Shown here: one piece after another, positions 53,509 to 62,916 of the stretch
How the letters are laid out: each line of letters opens with the position of its first letter
How positions within the stretch are numbered: position 1 is the first letter of the stretch
DNA from: Stenotrophomonas oahuensis
Lineage (GTDB): Bacteria; Pseudomonadota; Gammaproteobacteria; Xanthomonadales; Xanthomonadaceae
Length of the DNA: 64,000 nucleotides
Reading direction: 5' to 3'
Assembly: GCF_031834595.1 (NCBI RefSeq)
Contig: NZ_CP115541.1
Span: forward strand, 1,833,001-1,897,000
Program-made: the position numbers and the translations under genes
Notes under the pieces: generated by a model
Seen by the model: only the letters and a program-made list of their open reading frames with translations
Told to the model about the DNA's origin: nothing
The model's database searches: none

Positions 53509-54150
53509 TCAAATGATCCGCAGCGTAATCGCCTTCAACACCGCCCGCGTGCGATCCCGCGTGCCCAACTTGTCCAGAATGGTGGACACATAGTTCTTTA
53601 CCGTGCCCTCAGCCAGAAACAGGCTACGGGCGATCTCCTTGTTGGAATACCCCCCAGCCAGCAGCCGCAGGATCGCCACTTCCTTCTCGCCGAACGTATC
53701 ACTCGGCGGTGCCTCGTCGTGAAAGCGATAGCGCGCCCGCACCGGATCAGTACTCACCGGCAGCAACAGGGTCTCCCCACCGGCCACCTTCAGAATCGCC
53801 TCGTGCAGATCCTCCGGCGCGGCGTCCTTGAGCATGAACCCCTGCGCACCGGCCTCGCTCGCCTGCAGCAGCAGCTCGCTCTCATCAAAGGTGGTCAGCA
53901 GCAGCAACGGCGTGCTGTCGCCGCGTGCGCGTAACTGCCGTGTCGCGGCAATGCCATCCACGCCCGGCATACGCACATCGCTCAGCACCACATCCACCTT
54001 CTGCTCAACCAGTCCATCCAGCAGGCCCTGCCCGTCATCCGCCTCCAGCACCACCTCGATGCCCAGTCCCTGCAGCAAAGCACGCAATCCAGCGCGTACC
54101 AGGGCCTGGTCGTCGGCCAGCGCCACGCGCAAGGCAGGCACCGTGCTCAT
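53509..54150 (-). CDS. NarL/DesR-type response regulator
   Basis: 213 residues. Receiver: VALADDQALVRAGLRALLQG, VVLSDVRMPGVDG, FMLKDAAPEDL. LuxR-type HTH: FGEKEVAILRLLAGGYSNKE and AEGTVKNYVSTILDKLGTRD. Overlaps its kinase gene upstream by 4 bp. Probable target: the divergent DUF2141/carotenoid-oxygenase pair beyond the kinase. Confidence 0.9.
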   Translation of the reverse strand: MSTVPALRVALADDQALVRAGLRALLQGLGIEVVLEADDGQGLLDGLVEQKVDVVLSDVRMPGVDGIAATRQLRARGDSTPLLLLTTFDESELLLQASEAGAQGFMLKDAAPEDLHEAILKVAGGETLLLPVSTDPVRARYRFHDEAPPSDTFGEKEVAILRLLAGGYSNKEIARSLFLAEGTVKNYVSTILDKLGTRDRTRAVLKAITLRII

Positions 54151-55250
54151 GCCGGCAACCGCGCGGTGAGGTGCATGCCACCGGAGTCGGTGCGTGCCAG
54201 TTCCAGCTGGCCGTGTACGGCAGCCAGGCGCTCGCGCATGCCGGTGATGCCATTGCCCTCGCGGATGCGTTCGGCGCGTTGGCCGTCGTCGCGGATGTCG
54301 ATACGCACGCAGTGTTCTTCATTGTCGATGTTCAACCACACGGTATCCGCATCGCCATGGCGGGCGGCATTGGTCAGGGCCTCCTGCACCAGCCGCAGCA
54401 CGGCGTCGGCGACCAACGGGTTGGCAATGCGCACCTGCTCGCCAATATGCACGCGTAGATCCGGGCGCGGGAACGGGGTGGCCAGTGCCTGCAACGCGGT
54501 GGCCAGGTCCAGCCCGCGCTCGTCGCGCATGCTCTGCACCACTTGGCGGATGTCGCCGAGCAGTTCCGCCGACAGCTGCTCCACCAGCTGCACGCGCTCG
54601 CGCGTTGCCGGCGTGGCATCACTGGCCAGGGCGCGCAGGTTCAGGCGCATGGCAGTGAGCTTGTGCCCGGCCACGTCGTGCAGCTCGCGGGCCAGCCGCA
54701 GGCGCTCGGCGTCGCGCGCGCTGTCGGCGAGCAGGGCGCGCGTGGCCAGCAGGTCGGCGTTGACCCGCGCCAGCGCCTCACGGGCCAGTTCAGAACTGCG
54801 GGCGTAATGCGCGGTAAGCGCCGCGAAGGCCTGGAAGCCGGCGTAGATGGTGGTGACCAGGAAGGGATGATTGGCCCCGCCGGTACGCAAGGCGAGATAA
54901 AGGCACACGTTGACCGCCAGCGCCGACAGCAGCACGGTGCGCGCCGGCCAATGCTCGGCGAGGTGGGCTATCAGCACCACCAGCAGCACCGGCAGGGTTC
55001 CGACCCGCGGCTCCAGCCACACCAGCGCCAGCGCGGTCAGCGCCAGCAGCACATCACTGACCAGCCGCCAGCGCGAGCGGACAGGCAGATGGTCGTAGAT
55101 CACGAACAGCACCATGAACACGCCCAGCGCGGCCCAGCGCAGGGTCTGCTCGCCCTGTGTGGCCACACCCAGCGAAAGCCCGACGGCCACGATGGTCAGC
55201 AGGCCGGCAAGGCTGAGGGGACTGATCAGGTCGCGCAGGAAGGAGGACAT
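54147..55250 (-). CDS. DesK-like sensor histidine kinase
   Basis: 367 residues from the ATG at 55250 with GGAGGA nearby. Five or six membrane helices in the first 150 residues, no sensory loop of note, then HisKA_3 RLRLARELHDVAGHKLTAMR and HATPase (LVQEALTNAARHGDADTVWL, RDDGQ, GNGITGMRERL). This is the DesK layout, where membrane state is sensed by the helices. Its gene starts 150 bp away from a divergent DUF2141 gene. Confidence 0.88.
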   Translation of the reverse strand: MSSFLRDLISPLSLAGLLTIVAVGLSLGVATQGEQTLRWAALGVFMVLFVIYDHLPVRSRWRLVSDVLLALTALALVWLEPRVGTLPVLLVVLIAHLAEHWPARTVLLSALAVNVCLYLALRTGGANHPFLVTTIYAGFQAFAALTAHYARSSELAREALARVNADLLATRALLADSARDAERLRLARELHDVAGHKLTAMRLNLRALASDATPATRERVQLVEQLSAELLGDIRQVVQSMRDERGLDLATALQALATPFPRPDLRVHIGEQVRIANPLVADAVLRLVQEALTNAARHGDADTVWLNIDNEEHCVRIDIRDDGQRAERIREGNGITGMRERLAAVHGQLELARTDSGGMHLTARLPA

Positions 55251-55399
55251 GGCCGCATGCTGCCCGCCCGTCGCCCGGTTCGGCAATGGGGTCCGGGTAG
55301 AAAGTGACTTCTGGCACTGCGGATCGATGACCACTGGGCATGGGTTGGGCCAGCCCTGCCGCGCAGACTGGCTCCACACACCCAACCGGAGTCCGCACC

Positions 55400-55822
55400 A
55401 TGGTCCGCACCCTGTTCAACCTGCTCCCCTACGCCTGCCTGCTGGTGGCGACCTCGGCCTCCGCCGGCGACCTGCAGGTGGATCTGCAGGACGTGTTCAC
55501 CCACACCGGCACCCTGCATGTGGCGGTGGTGGATGGCCCGGCCGGCTGGAACAACCAGGCCAAGCCGGTGCAGGCGCAGTCGCTCAAGGCCGAGGCGGAC
55601 AAGGTGCACCTGGTGTTCAAGAACCTGCCTGCGGGCGACTACGCGGTGCTGGTCACCCACGACCAGAACGACAACGGCAAGCTGGATACCAACATGCTGG
55701 GCATTCCGGTAGAAGGCTATGGCTTCAGCAACAACCCGCAGCTGATGCGCAAACCGACCTTCGAAGAGGCGCGGGTGCACGTACCGGCGGAAGGTTCCAC
55801 CATCTCCGTCATCCTGCGCTGA
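55400..55822 (+). CDS. DUF2141 periplasmic protein
   Basis: 140 residues with signal peptide (LFNLLPYACLLVATSASA). Marks: VDLQDVFTHTGTLHVAVVDG, FKNLPAGDYAVLVTHDQND, NGKLDTNMLGIPVEGYGFSN, all typical of DUF2141. Function unknown; such genes are often beside carotenoid or lipid genes, as here. The next gene begins 10 bp later. Confidence 0.9.
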   Translation: MVRTLFNLLPYACLLVATSASAGDLQVDLQDVFTHTGTLHVAVVDGPAGWNNQAKPVQAQSLKAEADKVHLVFKNLPAGDYAVLVTHDQNDNGKLDTNMLGIPVEGYGFSNNPQLMRKPTFEEARVHVPAEGSTISVILR

Positions 55823-55832
55823 GGCTCGCATC

Positions 55833-57356
55833 ATGGACCGTCGCCGCTTCCTGCAGTCGTTGCTGTCTGTTGCCACCACCGCCGCCATCGGCGGCGTGGC
55901 CCTGCGCGCCGCGCCGGCACTGGCCGGTGATGCCGCCGCCTTCGCCGCTGCCCGTGACCAGCATCCCTGGCTGACCGGCTGGCGCAGTGTGACCAGCGAA
56001 AGCCTGGGTCCGGCGACGGTGGACCTGCAGGGCCGCCTGCCAGCGGGGTTCGCCGGCACGCTGTACCGGAACGGCCCGGCCTGGAAGGAGCGCAACGGCT
56101 TCCGTTACGACCACTGGTTCGACGGCGACGGCATGGTGCACGGCTGGCAGTTCAACGGTAACGGCACGCTCACGCATCGCGGCGAGATGGTGCAGACACC
56201 CAAGTTCACCCGTGAGCAGAAGGCCGGGCGCTTCCTGTACCCGGCGGCGGGCACCGACGTGCCGAACCGCCAGGCGGTGCGCAACAACGACGACGCCAAC
56301 GCGGCCAACACCTCGGTGATGGTGGTCAATGGCCGGTTGTTCGCATTGTGCGAAGCGGGATCGGCGTTCGAGATGGACCCGCAGGAGCTGACCACGATGG
56401 GCGCTACGACGTGGCGGCCAGACCTGGCTTCGATCCCGTTCTCGGCGCACCCGCTGGTGGACCGCGACGGCAGCGTGTGGAACTTCGGCAGCATTTCGCT
56501 GCTGGGTGGCACCGGGCTGCTGGTGTGGCACATCGGCGCGGACGGGCAGCTGCGCTCGGCCAGCGTGGTCGATACGCCCTTCCTGGGTTACATGCACGCC
56601 TTTGCGATGACGGATTCGCACCTGGTGTTCATGCTGATGCCGTTTGATCGCAAGGAAGGTGGTGGCGCGTTCTTCGAACGCATGCAGTTCGCCCCGCAGC
56701 GACCCTGCCGCATCGCAGTGGTACCAAAGAAGGCACCTGACACCGCGCGCTGGTTCGAAGCAGCTTTCACTGCGGCCTATCACTTCGGCGATGCGTATGA
56801 GAAGAACGGCCGGATTGTGATGCGCACGGTGCGGCATGACGACATAGAAGAAGCCCGTTCACCGATGAAGGCGGCGATGGAGGGCGACGCCGCGCATGCC
56901 GCCAATTCCGATGCCAGTCTGCTGGAGCTGCATCTAGACCTGCGGAGCGGTACCGCGCGCTGGGAAGAGACGGGAATCCGCGGTATTGAATTCCCGATGT
57001 TCGACAGCCGCACCGCGGGTGATAAAGGCGCACGCCTGTATACGCCGGTGATCCTGGGCGACCACAGTGCGCCGTACTTCAATGGGGTTGCGGGGTTTGA
57101 TGTGGATCGCGGCCGTCGCCAGGTGTGGCGTTACGGGACCGATATCCTGGCCGAGGAGCATGTGTTCGTGCCGCGCCCGGGCAGCCGCAAGGCCGACGAT
57201 GGCTGGCTGGTGGGTACGCTGCTGGACTCGGCCAATCAGCGCAGCGGTATCGCGGTGCTGGATGCGCGGCGGATTGATGAGGGCCCGCTGGCGCAGGCCT
57301 GGCTGCCGTATGCGGTGCCGTTGGGGTTCCATGGCACGTTTGCTGCCAAGGGATGA
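55833..57356 (+). CDS. Carotenoid oxygenase, Tat-exported
   Basis: 507 residues. Twin-arginine signal MDRRRFLQSLLSVATTAAIG. Iron-ligand histidines are in IPFSAHPLVD, GYMHAFAMTD, AAYHFGDAYE and the C-terminal LGFHGTFAAKG; PAGFAGTLYRNGPA and DHWFDGDGMVHGW are the family N-terminal marks. It cleaves double bonds of carotenoids or related polyenes or stilbenes, in the periplasm if Tat-exported. Operon with DUF2141 and opposite a DesKR-like pair. Confidence 0.92.
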   Translation: MDRRRFLQSLLSVATTAAIGGVALRAAPALAGDAAAFAAARDQHPWLTGWRSVTSESLGPATVDLQGRLPAGFAGTLYRNGPAWKERNGFRYDHWFDGDGMVHGWQFNGNGTLTHRGEMVQTPKFTREQKAGRFLYPAAGTDVPNRQAVRNNDDANAANTSVMVVNGRLFALCEAGSAFEMDPQELTTMGATTWRPDLASIPFSAHPLVDRDGSVWNFGSISLLGGTGLLVWHIGADGQLRSASVVDTPFLGYMHAFAMTDSHLVFMLMPFDRKEGGGAFFERMQFAPQRPCRIAVVPKKAPDTARWFEAAFTAAYHFGDAYEKNGRIVMRTVRHDDIEEARSPMKAAMEGDAAHAANSDASLLELHLDLRSGTARWEETGIRGIEFPMFDSRTAGDKGARLYTPVILGDHSAPYFNGVAGFDVDRGRRQVWRYGTDILAEEHVFVPRPGSRKADDGWLVGTLLDSANQRSGIAVLDARRIDEGPLAQAWLPYAVPLGFHGTFAAKG

Positions 57357-57364
57357 TTGGGGTT

Positions 57365-57448
57365 GCCGGCCAGCGGCCGGCACTACCGGTGCGACCTGCG
57401 CTGATGGTGCGTTGGGAATGCCGGCCAACGGCCGGCACTGCCGATGCG
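57365..57448. repeat. Two REP palindromes of a GCCGGCC type
   Basis: GCCGGCCAGCGGCCGGCACT at 57365 (ending ACTACC) and GCCGGCCAACGGCCGGCACT at about 57419. A related form flanked by GTAG and CTAC is at 61991-62017. This 325-bp gap between convergent genes holds only repeats. Confidence 0.7.
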
Positions 57449-57457
57449 TGGGGAGAG

Positions 57458-57604
57458 GTAGGGTCGGACGATAGTCGACCGCCGATGGCAAGAATCACTG
57501 CTTTAGCGAGTGACCTTTGACGAAGCCGCGCGTTTCTTCGTTGAAGTTCATGCGTTCGTCGCGCCGATCACCTTTATCGGCAGCCGTCTGTCGATCGACT
57601 CTAC
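57458..57604. repeat. REPIN-like composite element C
   Basis: 147 bp; GTAGGGTCGGACGATAGTCG at the left and CGTCTGTCGATCGACTCTAC at the right. The inner TGACCTTTGACGAAG..CTTCGTTGAAGTTCA is a looser copy of element B. Confidence 0.8.
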
Positions 57605-57682
57605 CCCATCCCGCACAGGCACGCGGCAGCGGAACCGGCATGGCGGCACAACACCCGTGCCGCCACCCCTTGGCACCGGCAA

Positions 57683-59716
57683 TCAGAACCGCACCGTCGC
57701 CCCGACAAAGAACGTACGCGCACCACCGTCGTAGTTGTTGCCCTCATCGATGGTCGAGACATCCCCAAGGTTCAGCACACCCGCACGCAGGGTGAGATTC
57801 TCGTTCACGTCAAACCCGGTCACCAGGTCTACCGTGGTGTACGCCTTGGCAAACGTGGCGCCGGTTGCCGACACCAGCTGCTTGCCGATGTGCTGGGCAC
57901 TGAGGTTCAACGACCACGCATCCGTCACCTGCCAGTCCAGCGAGGTGTTGGCAGTCAGCTCCGGCACCACCAGCAGCGTGGCCCCGGTGGTGCGGTTCTT
58001 CGATTCCAGCATGCGGGTCGCATTGGTGGTCCAGCTCAGGCGCTCATGCAGCGGCACGGTAACGCTGGCTTCCACGCCACGGGTGCGAGCCTTCTGGATG
58101 TTCTGCGCCACCGTCCACCAGTAACCGTTGACCAAGCTGGTGGTCTGGCCGGGAATCTGCGCCAGCGGTACCTGCTCGATCTTGTCGTCGAAGTGGGTCA
58201 GGAAGTAGGTGGCCGAGGCAGACCAACCGTTCTTGTCGAAGCCCACGCCCAGCTCGTAGTTGGTGCTGGTTTCCGGTTCCAGATTCGGATTGCCGGCCAT
58301 GTAGCAGCCGCGGGTGCCATCGGCGTTCACCGAGGTACTGCTCCAGCCTTCCACGGTAAGCGCGCGGCAGCCGTTGCCACCGGACTGGGTGGCCGCGCCG
58401 GCGGTGCCTTGCTTGAGGTTCGGCGCGCGGAAACCCTCGGAGATGCCGCCACGGATCGTCCACGCATCGCTCGGGTGCCACACGCCGTAGATGCGCGGGC
58501 TGAGGTTGTCGTCGTAGTTTTCGGTATTGTCCCAGCGCAGGCCCACGGTGAGAATGAAGCGCTCATGCAGGGTGATGTGGTCTTCAGCGAACAGCGCCCA
58601 GGAATCGGCCTCGCTGGTCGGGCTGATGCGGCCGCTGCCGGTCCACGTCACCGGCACGGTGCCGATGGTGTCGCTGTTTTCCAGCTCCTCGCGCTTCCAC
58701 TGACCGCCCACGTTCAGGCTGTGCTCGAAGCCCCAATGGAAACCGCTGGTGAAGGCGGTATCGAACACGGTCTCCTTGGAGTGGTTGCCCACCTCACTGC
58801 CCTTGTCCTCGTAGTCGTTCTGCACCAGCGTGGTCTTGGAGGTTGTGGCGTCGCCGTACTTGCCGTCATGGGTCAGCACGTAGCCGGTCTGCACCAGCTT
58901 GGACAGGCCCCAGCTGTTGACCGCACCGGCACCACTGTTGCGCTGCACGCCGCGTGACGCTTCCACGCCGACCATGTGGTCATCATTGATGCGCCAGTTG
59001 AAGAGCACGTTGGCATTCTCGGCCTTGTTGCCGGGGGTCTGGCGCGCGCCACGGTCGGACTCGCGGTCGGTCACGTTGGCACCCACGCGCAGGCCGAGGT
59101 TTTCGGTCAGCGGGCCGCTGAACAGCGCGCCCATCTGGGTGGTGTTGCCGCGGTCATCGGCATCGGGCTTGCTGTAGTTGAAGGTGACCGAGCCGCCCCA
59201 TTCGGTGGCGATCTTGCGGGTGATGATGTTGATCACGCCGCCCATGGCGTCGCTGCCGTACAGCGAGGACATCGGACCGCGCACCACTTCAATGCGCTCG
59301 ATCATGTCCGGCGACAACCAGTTCAGATCCTGCGGACCCAGGTCGTCGCGATAGTTCACGCCGGCCGAGCTGCCCTGGCGGCGGCCGTCGATCAGGATCA
59401 GGGTGTACTGCTCGGGCAGGCCACGCAGGCGGATCTTCGACTGCGCACCGGACAGCGCGTAGCCACCGGTCACGCCGGGTACCGTGCTGAGTAATTGGCC
59501 GATGCTGCTGACCGGCTTTCGCTCGATCTCTTCGCGGGTGATCACGCTGATGCTGGCCGGGGCATCCTTGATCCACTGCTGTGCACCGGTGGCGGTGACC
59601 ACCACGGTATCCATCTGCTGGGCGCTACCACTTGAAGCGGCATCCGGGGCGGCATGGGCCTGGCTGGAAAGCGCCAGGGTGACAGCAACAGCAAGGGTGA
59701 GGCGGGGTAACGACAT
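57683..59716 (-). CDS. TonB-dependent receptor, FepA/CirA-like
   Basis: 677 residues from the ATG at 59716, preceded by AGGAGG; signal peptide LTLAVAVTLALSSQAHA. TonB box-like DTVVVTATG, plug domain (ISVITREEIERKPVSSIGQL, IRLRGLPEQYTLILIDGRR, IERIEVVRGPMSSLYGSDAMGG in parts) and a 22-strand barrel ending GATVRF. The plug is like receptors for catecholate siderophores and colicin I. A Fur-box-like site lies 85 bp upstream. It is divergent from a second TonB receptor. Confidence 0.92.
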   Translation of the reverse strand: MSLPRLTLAVAVTLALSSQAHAAPDAASSGSAQQMDTVVVTATGAQQWIKDAPASISVITREEIERKPVSSIGQLLSTVPGVTGGYALSGAQSKIRLRGLPEQYTLILIDGRRQGSSAGVNYRDDLGPQDLNWLSPDMIERIEVVRGPMSSLYGSDAMGGVINIITRKIATEWGGSVTFNYSKPDADDRGNTTQMGALFSGPLTENLGLRVGANVTDRESDRGARQTPGNKAENANVLFNWRINDDHMVGVEASRGVQRNSGAGAVNSWGLSKLVQTGYVLTHDGKYGDATTSKTTLVQNDYEDKGSEVGNHSKETVFDTAFTSGFHWGFEHSLNVGGQWKREELENSDTIGTVPVTWTGSGRISPTSEADSWALFAEDHITLHERFILTVGLRWDNTENYDDNLSPRIYGVWHPSDAWTIRGGISEGFRAPNLKQGTAGAATQSGGNGCRALTVEGWSSTSVNADGTRGCYMAGNPNLEPETSTNYELGVGFDKNGWSASATYFLTHFDDKIEQVPLAQIPGQTTSLVNGYWWTVAQNIQKARTRGVEASVTVPLHERLSWTTNATRMLESKNRTTGATLLVVPELTANTSLDWQVTDAWSLNLSAQHIGKQLVSATGATFAKAYTTVDLVTGFDVNENLTLRAGVLNLGDVSTIDEGNNYDGGARTFFVGATVRF

Positions 59717-59796
59717 CGAGCAGTCCTCCTGTGAGGGCAGGGTCCGCTGGCGATGGCTGGGACATCCTTGTGGGGTGGTGAGAAAACTTAACAATC

Positions 59797-59816
59797 GTAT
59801 CACGAATCATTCTCAT
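59797..59816. promoter_or_regulatory. Fur-box-like site
   Basis: CACGAATCATTCTCA (59801-59815) agrees at 12 of 15 positions with the common Fur inverted repeat TGAGAATCATTCTCA. It lies between two divergent TonB receptors. Confidence 0.6.
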
Positions 59817-59932
59817 CTGATACAAATCGACATACCAACCCCCACTGCGCAGTTGCGAAGATTGGAATGTTATAATGTCACTTTGACCGGATAGGCTGTC
59901 CGGTCACCCTCGTGCCAGGTCTGCTCCCACCC

Positions 59933-61981
59933 ATGAAGTCCCACGTTCTTGTGGCCGCCGTCGCGGCCGTGTTGTGCGCGCCTGACGCGCGCGCCCAGTC
60001 CAATGATGCTGCCCTGACGCTGGGCAAGGTGGATGTGCATCAGCACACCGAAGGCCAGCTCACCGCCCATAAGGTGCTGACCTCGGTGGACGTGCTGGGA
60101 GCCGATCAGATCGAAGACAGTAACGTGGCGCACAGCTGGGAACTGCTGGGCAAGATGCCGGGCATCCAGCTCACCGAAACACGGCAGGGTGCCGAGTCGG
60201 GCAAGATCAGTTTCCGCGCGTTCAATGGCGAGGGATATCTCAACGCCATCAAGACCCTGATCGACGGCGTGCCGAGCAACGTCAACAGTGGCAACCAGCG
60301 CTTCATCGACATGCTGTTCCCGCTGGAAATCAGCTACATCGAAGTCGTACGCGGCACCAACGACCCGCGCTACGGCCTGCACAACATCGGTGGCAACGTG
60401 AACTTCGGTACACGCCAAGGCGGCCAGTACACCGACGCGCGGCTGGGCTACGGCAGCTACAACACGCGCGATGCGCAGCTGGCGGTCGGTCGTGAAGCCA
60501 GCGGCTTCGCGCAGAACTACTTCGTTGGCTGGCAGGCCTCCGACGGCTACCGCGACCACGACACCTCGAAGAAGTACAGCATCGGCGGCAAGTGGTTCTA
60601 CGGCAATCTGGACGACGACGGTCTGCGAGTCGGGTTGACTGCACGTGCCTATCATCACGAGGCGGACGAACCCGGGTTCATCACCGCGGACGAACTGCAC
60701 GATGATCGCCGCGGATCGGCATTGCGCAACGCCAACGACCGCGACGACCGCGACATGCGCCAGATTGCGGCGCACGTGGACCTGAAGCTCGCAGGCAACG
60801 TGTTCTTCGGCACCATGCTCTATTACAACCGCTACGAAGACGACCGCTACGTCACCTTCAGTGACCTGCCCACCGGCAACCTGCCACGCCAGCGCCGCTA
60901 CTGGGACGAGAAGCAGGTGGGTCTGCTCAGCACGCTGACCTGGCAGACCAGCGATCAGCTTACGCTGGAGGGTGGGGTGAACTACGAACACCAGAACAAT
61001 GGCTACGTGCGCGAGCGTTACAGCTACAGCATGCCGACCGACTTCAGCGTGGCCCCTGCGCGCGTGCAGAACGACGACCGTCACAGCTTCGACAACTGGG
61101 GCGCGTACGTGCAGGCGATCTACCAGCCGATCGAGGCCTTGAAGATCGTTCCGGCGTACCGTGTCGACCGCTTCGATGGCACCACCCGCCTGCCGGGTGG
61201 CGTGACCGCGCCATTGCAGGACGTCGGTACCATCGAACAGCCGAAGCTGAGCGTGGTGTACGCGTTCACCCCGAACACCAACGTGTATGCCAACTGGGGC
61301 CGTACCTTCCAGGTACTGACCGGTTCCACGCCGCCGGCCTACATGACCCCGGGGCAGGTGGCCATTGCGCCGTCCACCAATACCGGCATGGAGCTGGGCA
61401 TGAAGTTCCGTCCCTTCCCCGGCAGCCAGGCGCGCGTTGCGGTGTGGCAGCAGGATGCAGAGAACGAAACCTCGAACATGCCGGCTACTGGTACCACGGT
61501 GACGTTGGGCAAGACCCGTCGTCGTGGTGTGGATGCGCAGATCAGCGCGCAGTTCGGCGAAAAGTGGACGGCGTGGGCGTCACACGCGTATCAGGAAGCG
61601 AAGATCGTGCGCGATGATCGTGCCGCCGGCATTTCGCTGAAGGGCAACGAAGTCGCGGCGGTACCACGACACATCAGCAACATCGGGCTGGACTTCCAGG
61701 CGACAGAAGCGCTGCAGCTGGGCCTGCAGGGGCGCGCGCAAAGTGATTACTACCTGGAAGAACGTAACGTGGCCGGCAAGTATGGCGACTTCGCGGTGCT
61801 GGATGTGAGTGCCCGTTACCAGTTCAGTCCGCGTTGGAGCGTGGATCTGCAGGTGAAGAACGTGACCGGTCGCGAGTATGTGTACGCGTGGTATGACAGC
61901 TTCTTCCAGACCGCAGCGCAGCCGATGTTCTCGCCATCGGCTGGGCGTACGGTGTATGTCGGGTTCAATATGAAGTTGTGA
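59933..61981 (+). CDS. TonB-dependent receptor (second)
   Basis: 682 residues from the ATG at 59933; signal peptide HVLVAAVAAVLCAPDARA. Plug marks: LLGKMPGIQLTETRQGAESG, ISFRAFNGEGYLNAIKTLID, IEVVRGTNDPRYGLHNIGGN. The barrel ends VYVGFNMKL, with a C-terminal leucine instead of an aromatic residue. Substrate not evident; the plug is unlike the first receptor. A TATAAT -10 lies at about 59870 without a good -35. Iron control by the nearby Fur-box-like site is possible. Confidence 0.88.
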   Translation: MKSHVLVAAVAAVLCAPDARAQSNDAALTLGKVDVHQHTEGQLTAHKVLTSVDVLGADQIEDSNVAHSWELLGKMPGIQLTETRQGAESGKISFRAFNGEGYLNAIKTLIDGVPSNVNSGNQRFIDMLFPLEISYIEVVRGTNDPRYGLHNIGGNVNFGTRQGGQYTDARLGYGSYNTRDAQLAVGREASGFAQNYFVGWQASDGYRDHDTSKKYSIGGKWFYGNLDDDGLRVGLTARAYHHEADEPGFITADELHDDRRGSALRNANDRDDRDMRQIAAHVDLKLAGNVFFGTMLYYNRYEDDRYVTFSDLPTGNLPRQRRYWDEKQVGLLSTLTWQTSDQLTLEGGVNYEHQNNGYVRERYSYSMPTDFSVAPARVQNDDRHSFDNWGAYVQAIYQPIEALKIVPAYRVDRFDGTTRLPGGVTAPLQDVGTIEQPKLSVVYAFTPNTNVYANWGRTFQVLTGSTPPAYMTPGQVAIAPSTNTGMELGMKFRPFPGSQARVAVWQQDAENETSNMPATGTTVTLGKTRRRGVDAQISAQFGEKWTAWASHAYQEAKIVRDDRAAGISLKGNEVAAVPRHISNIGLDFQATEALQLGLQGRAQSDYYLEERNVAGKYGDFAVLDVSARYQFSPRWSVDLQVKNVTGREYVYAWYDSFFQTAAQPMFSPSAGRTVYVGFNMKL

Positions 61982-61990
61982 CGAGCACCG

Positions 61991-62017
61991 GTAGCGCTGG
62001 CCAACGGCCGGCGCTAC
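61991..62017. terminator. SMAG hairpin between convergent genes
   Basis: GTAGCGC-T-GGCCAACGGCC-G-GCGCTAC: a tight stem with no T-tract. May stop transcripts from both sides. Confidence 0.55.
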
Positions 62018-62274
62018 CGAACAGTGCACGTCGGCGGGAATGCATCGCGGTGAACGCCATCGACGGAAACGATGGCGTCCAACCGCACAATCCGGCCGTC
62101 ATCCAGCCGCATCGTCTCCACGCCGTCATGCGCGGTGATATCGACAATGCGGGCGTGCAGCGCGTGCTCGCTGGCATCTGCCTCAATCACCATCGGCACC
62201 GAACGCCGCTGCACCGCAACGGTTTCCAGTACATCGTGAAACTCGCAGTTGATCGGAACATAAGGCCGGGACAT
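62014..62274 (-). CDS. rof: Rof-like Rho-binding antiterminator
   Basis: 86 residues. YVPINCEFHDVLETVAVQRR, HARIVDITAHDGVETMRLDD and IVRLDAIVSVDG follow the Rof/YaeO pattern 'Y.PI.C..hD.LE' and 'E.m.l.dG..iRLD.I'. Rof binds Rho and reduces termination. It lies 22 bp behind a carboxymuconolactone-decarboxylase-family gene in the same direction. Its last bases overlap the SMAG hairpin. Confidence 0.7.
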   Translation of the reverse strand: MSRPYVPINCEFHDVLETVAVQRRSVPMVIEADASEHALHARIVDITAHDGVETMRLDDGRIVRLDAIVSVDGVHRDAFPPTCTVR

Positions 62275-62296
62275 GGCGAACTCCTGAGCAGAACAA

Positions 62297-62833
62297 TCAG
62301 CGCAGCTTCACGCCGGGAAAGTCGACCGGCACCGCAAACGCGACGTTGACGTAGTTGGTGAACAGGTTCAAGGCCACATGGGCGAGGATCTCGACGATCT
62401 CTTCGTCATTGAAGCCGACGCTGCGCAGCCGGGCCACGTCGCCGTCTTCGATCTGGCCACGCCCTTCCACCACACGCAGGGCGAAGTGCAGGGCAGCAGC
62501 GGTCTTCGGGTCGTCGGACTGACCGCCCTGCGCCGCGCTCATTTCCTGGCTGCTGGCACCGGCTTTGCGGCCCAGTGCGGTGTGTGCGGCCAGGCAGTAT
62601 TCGCAGGCATTGCGGTTGGCGATGGCCACGGCGATCTTCTCGCCCAATGCGGCCGGGATGACGCCGCCGCCCAGGGCTCCGAACGAACCCCACATGCTCT
62701 TCAGCGCAGCCGGGGAGTTGGCCACGGCACGGAACATGTTGGGGGTGGCCCCGAACGCGCCGTGGATCTGGCCAAGCAGGGTCTGGGTGTCGCCGGTGGC
62801 GGCAGCGGGGGTAACAAGCGGGATACGGGACAT
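62297..62833 (-). CDS. Carboxymuconolactone-decarboxylase-family (AhpD-like) protein
   Basis: 178 residues. The redox motif CEYCLAAHTALGRKAG (C-x-x-C with nearby H) and the AhpD fold around it identify a peroxidase-related or gamma-carboxymuconolactone decarboxylase-like protein. It is probably an alkylhydroperoxidase rather than a true decarboxylase. Divergent from an AraC regulator with an 83-bp gap. Confidence 0.88.
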   Translation of the reverse strand: MSRIPLVTPAAATGDTQTLLGQIHGAFGATPNMFRAVANSPAALKSMWGSFGALGGGVIPAALGEKIAVAIANRNACEYCLAAHTALGRKAGASSQEMSAAQGGQSDDPKTAAALHFALRVVEGRGQIEDGDVARLRSVGFNDEEIVEILAHVALNLFTNYVNVAFAVPVDFPGVKLR

Positions 62834-62916
62834 GATCTGGATTCCTGTTGAGGACCGGTCCGAAGTGGCCGGTTGAGGGTCATACTAGGCACCCGAGCAG
62901 GACGTTTGGTGTCTAT

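Noticed and set aside
47486..57604. Repeats with regular palindromes as a CRISPR-like array
   Set aside because: Copies are kilobases apart, with conserved rather than unique spacers and no cas genes; they are REP doublets.
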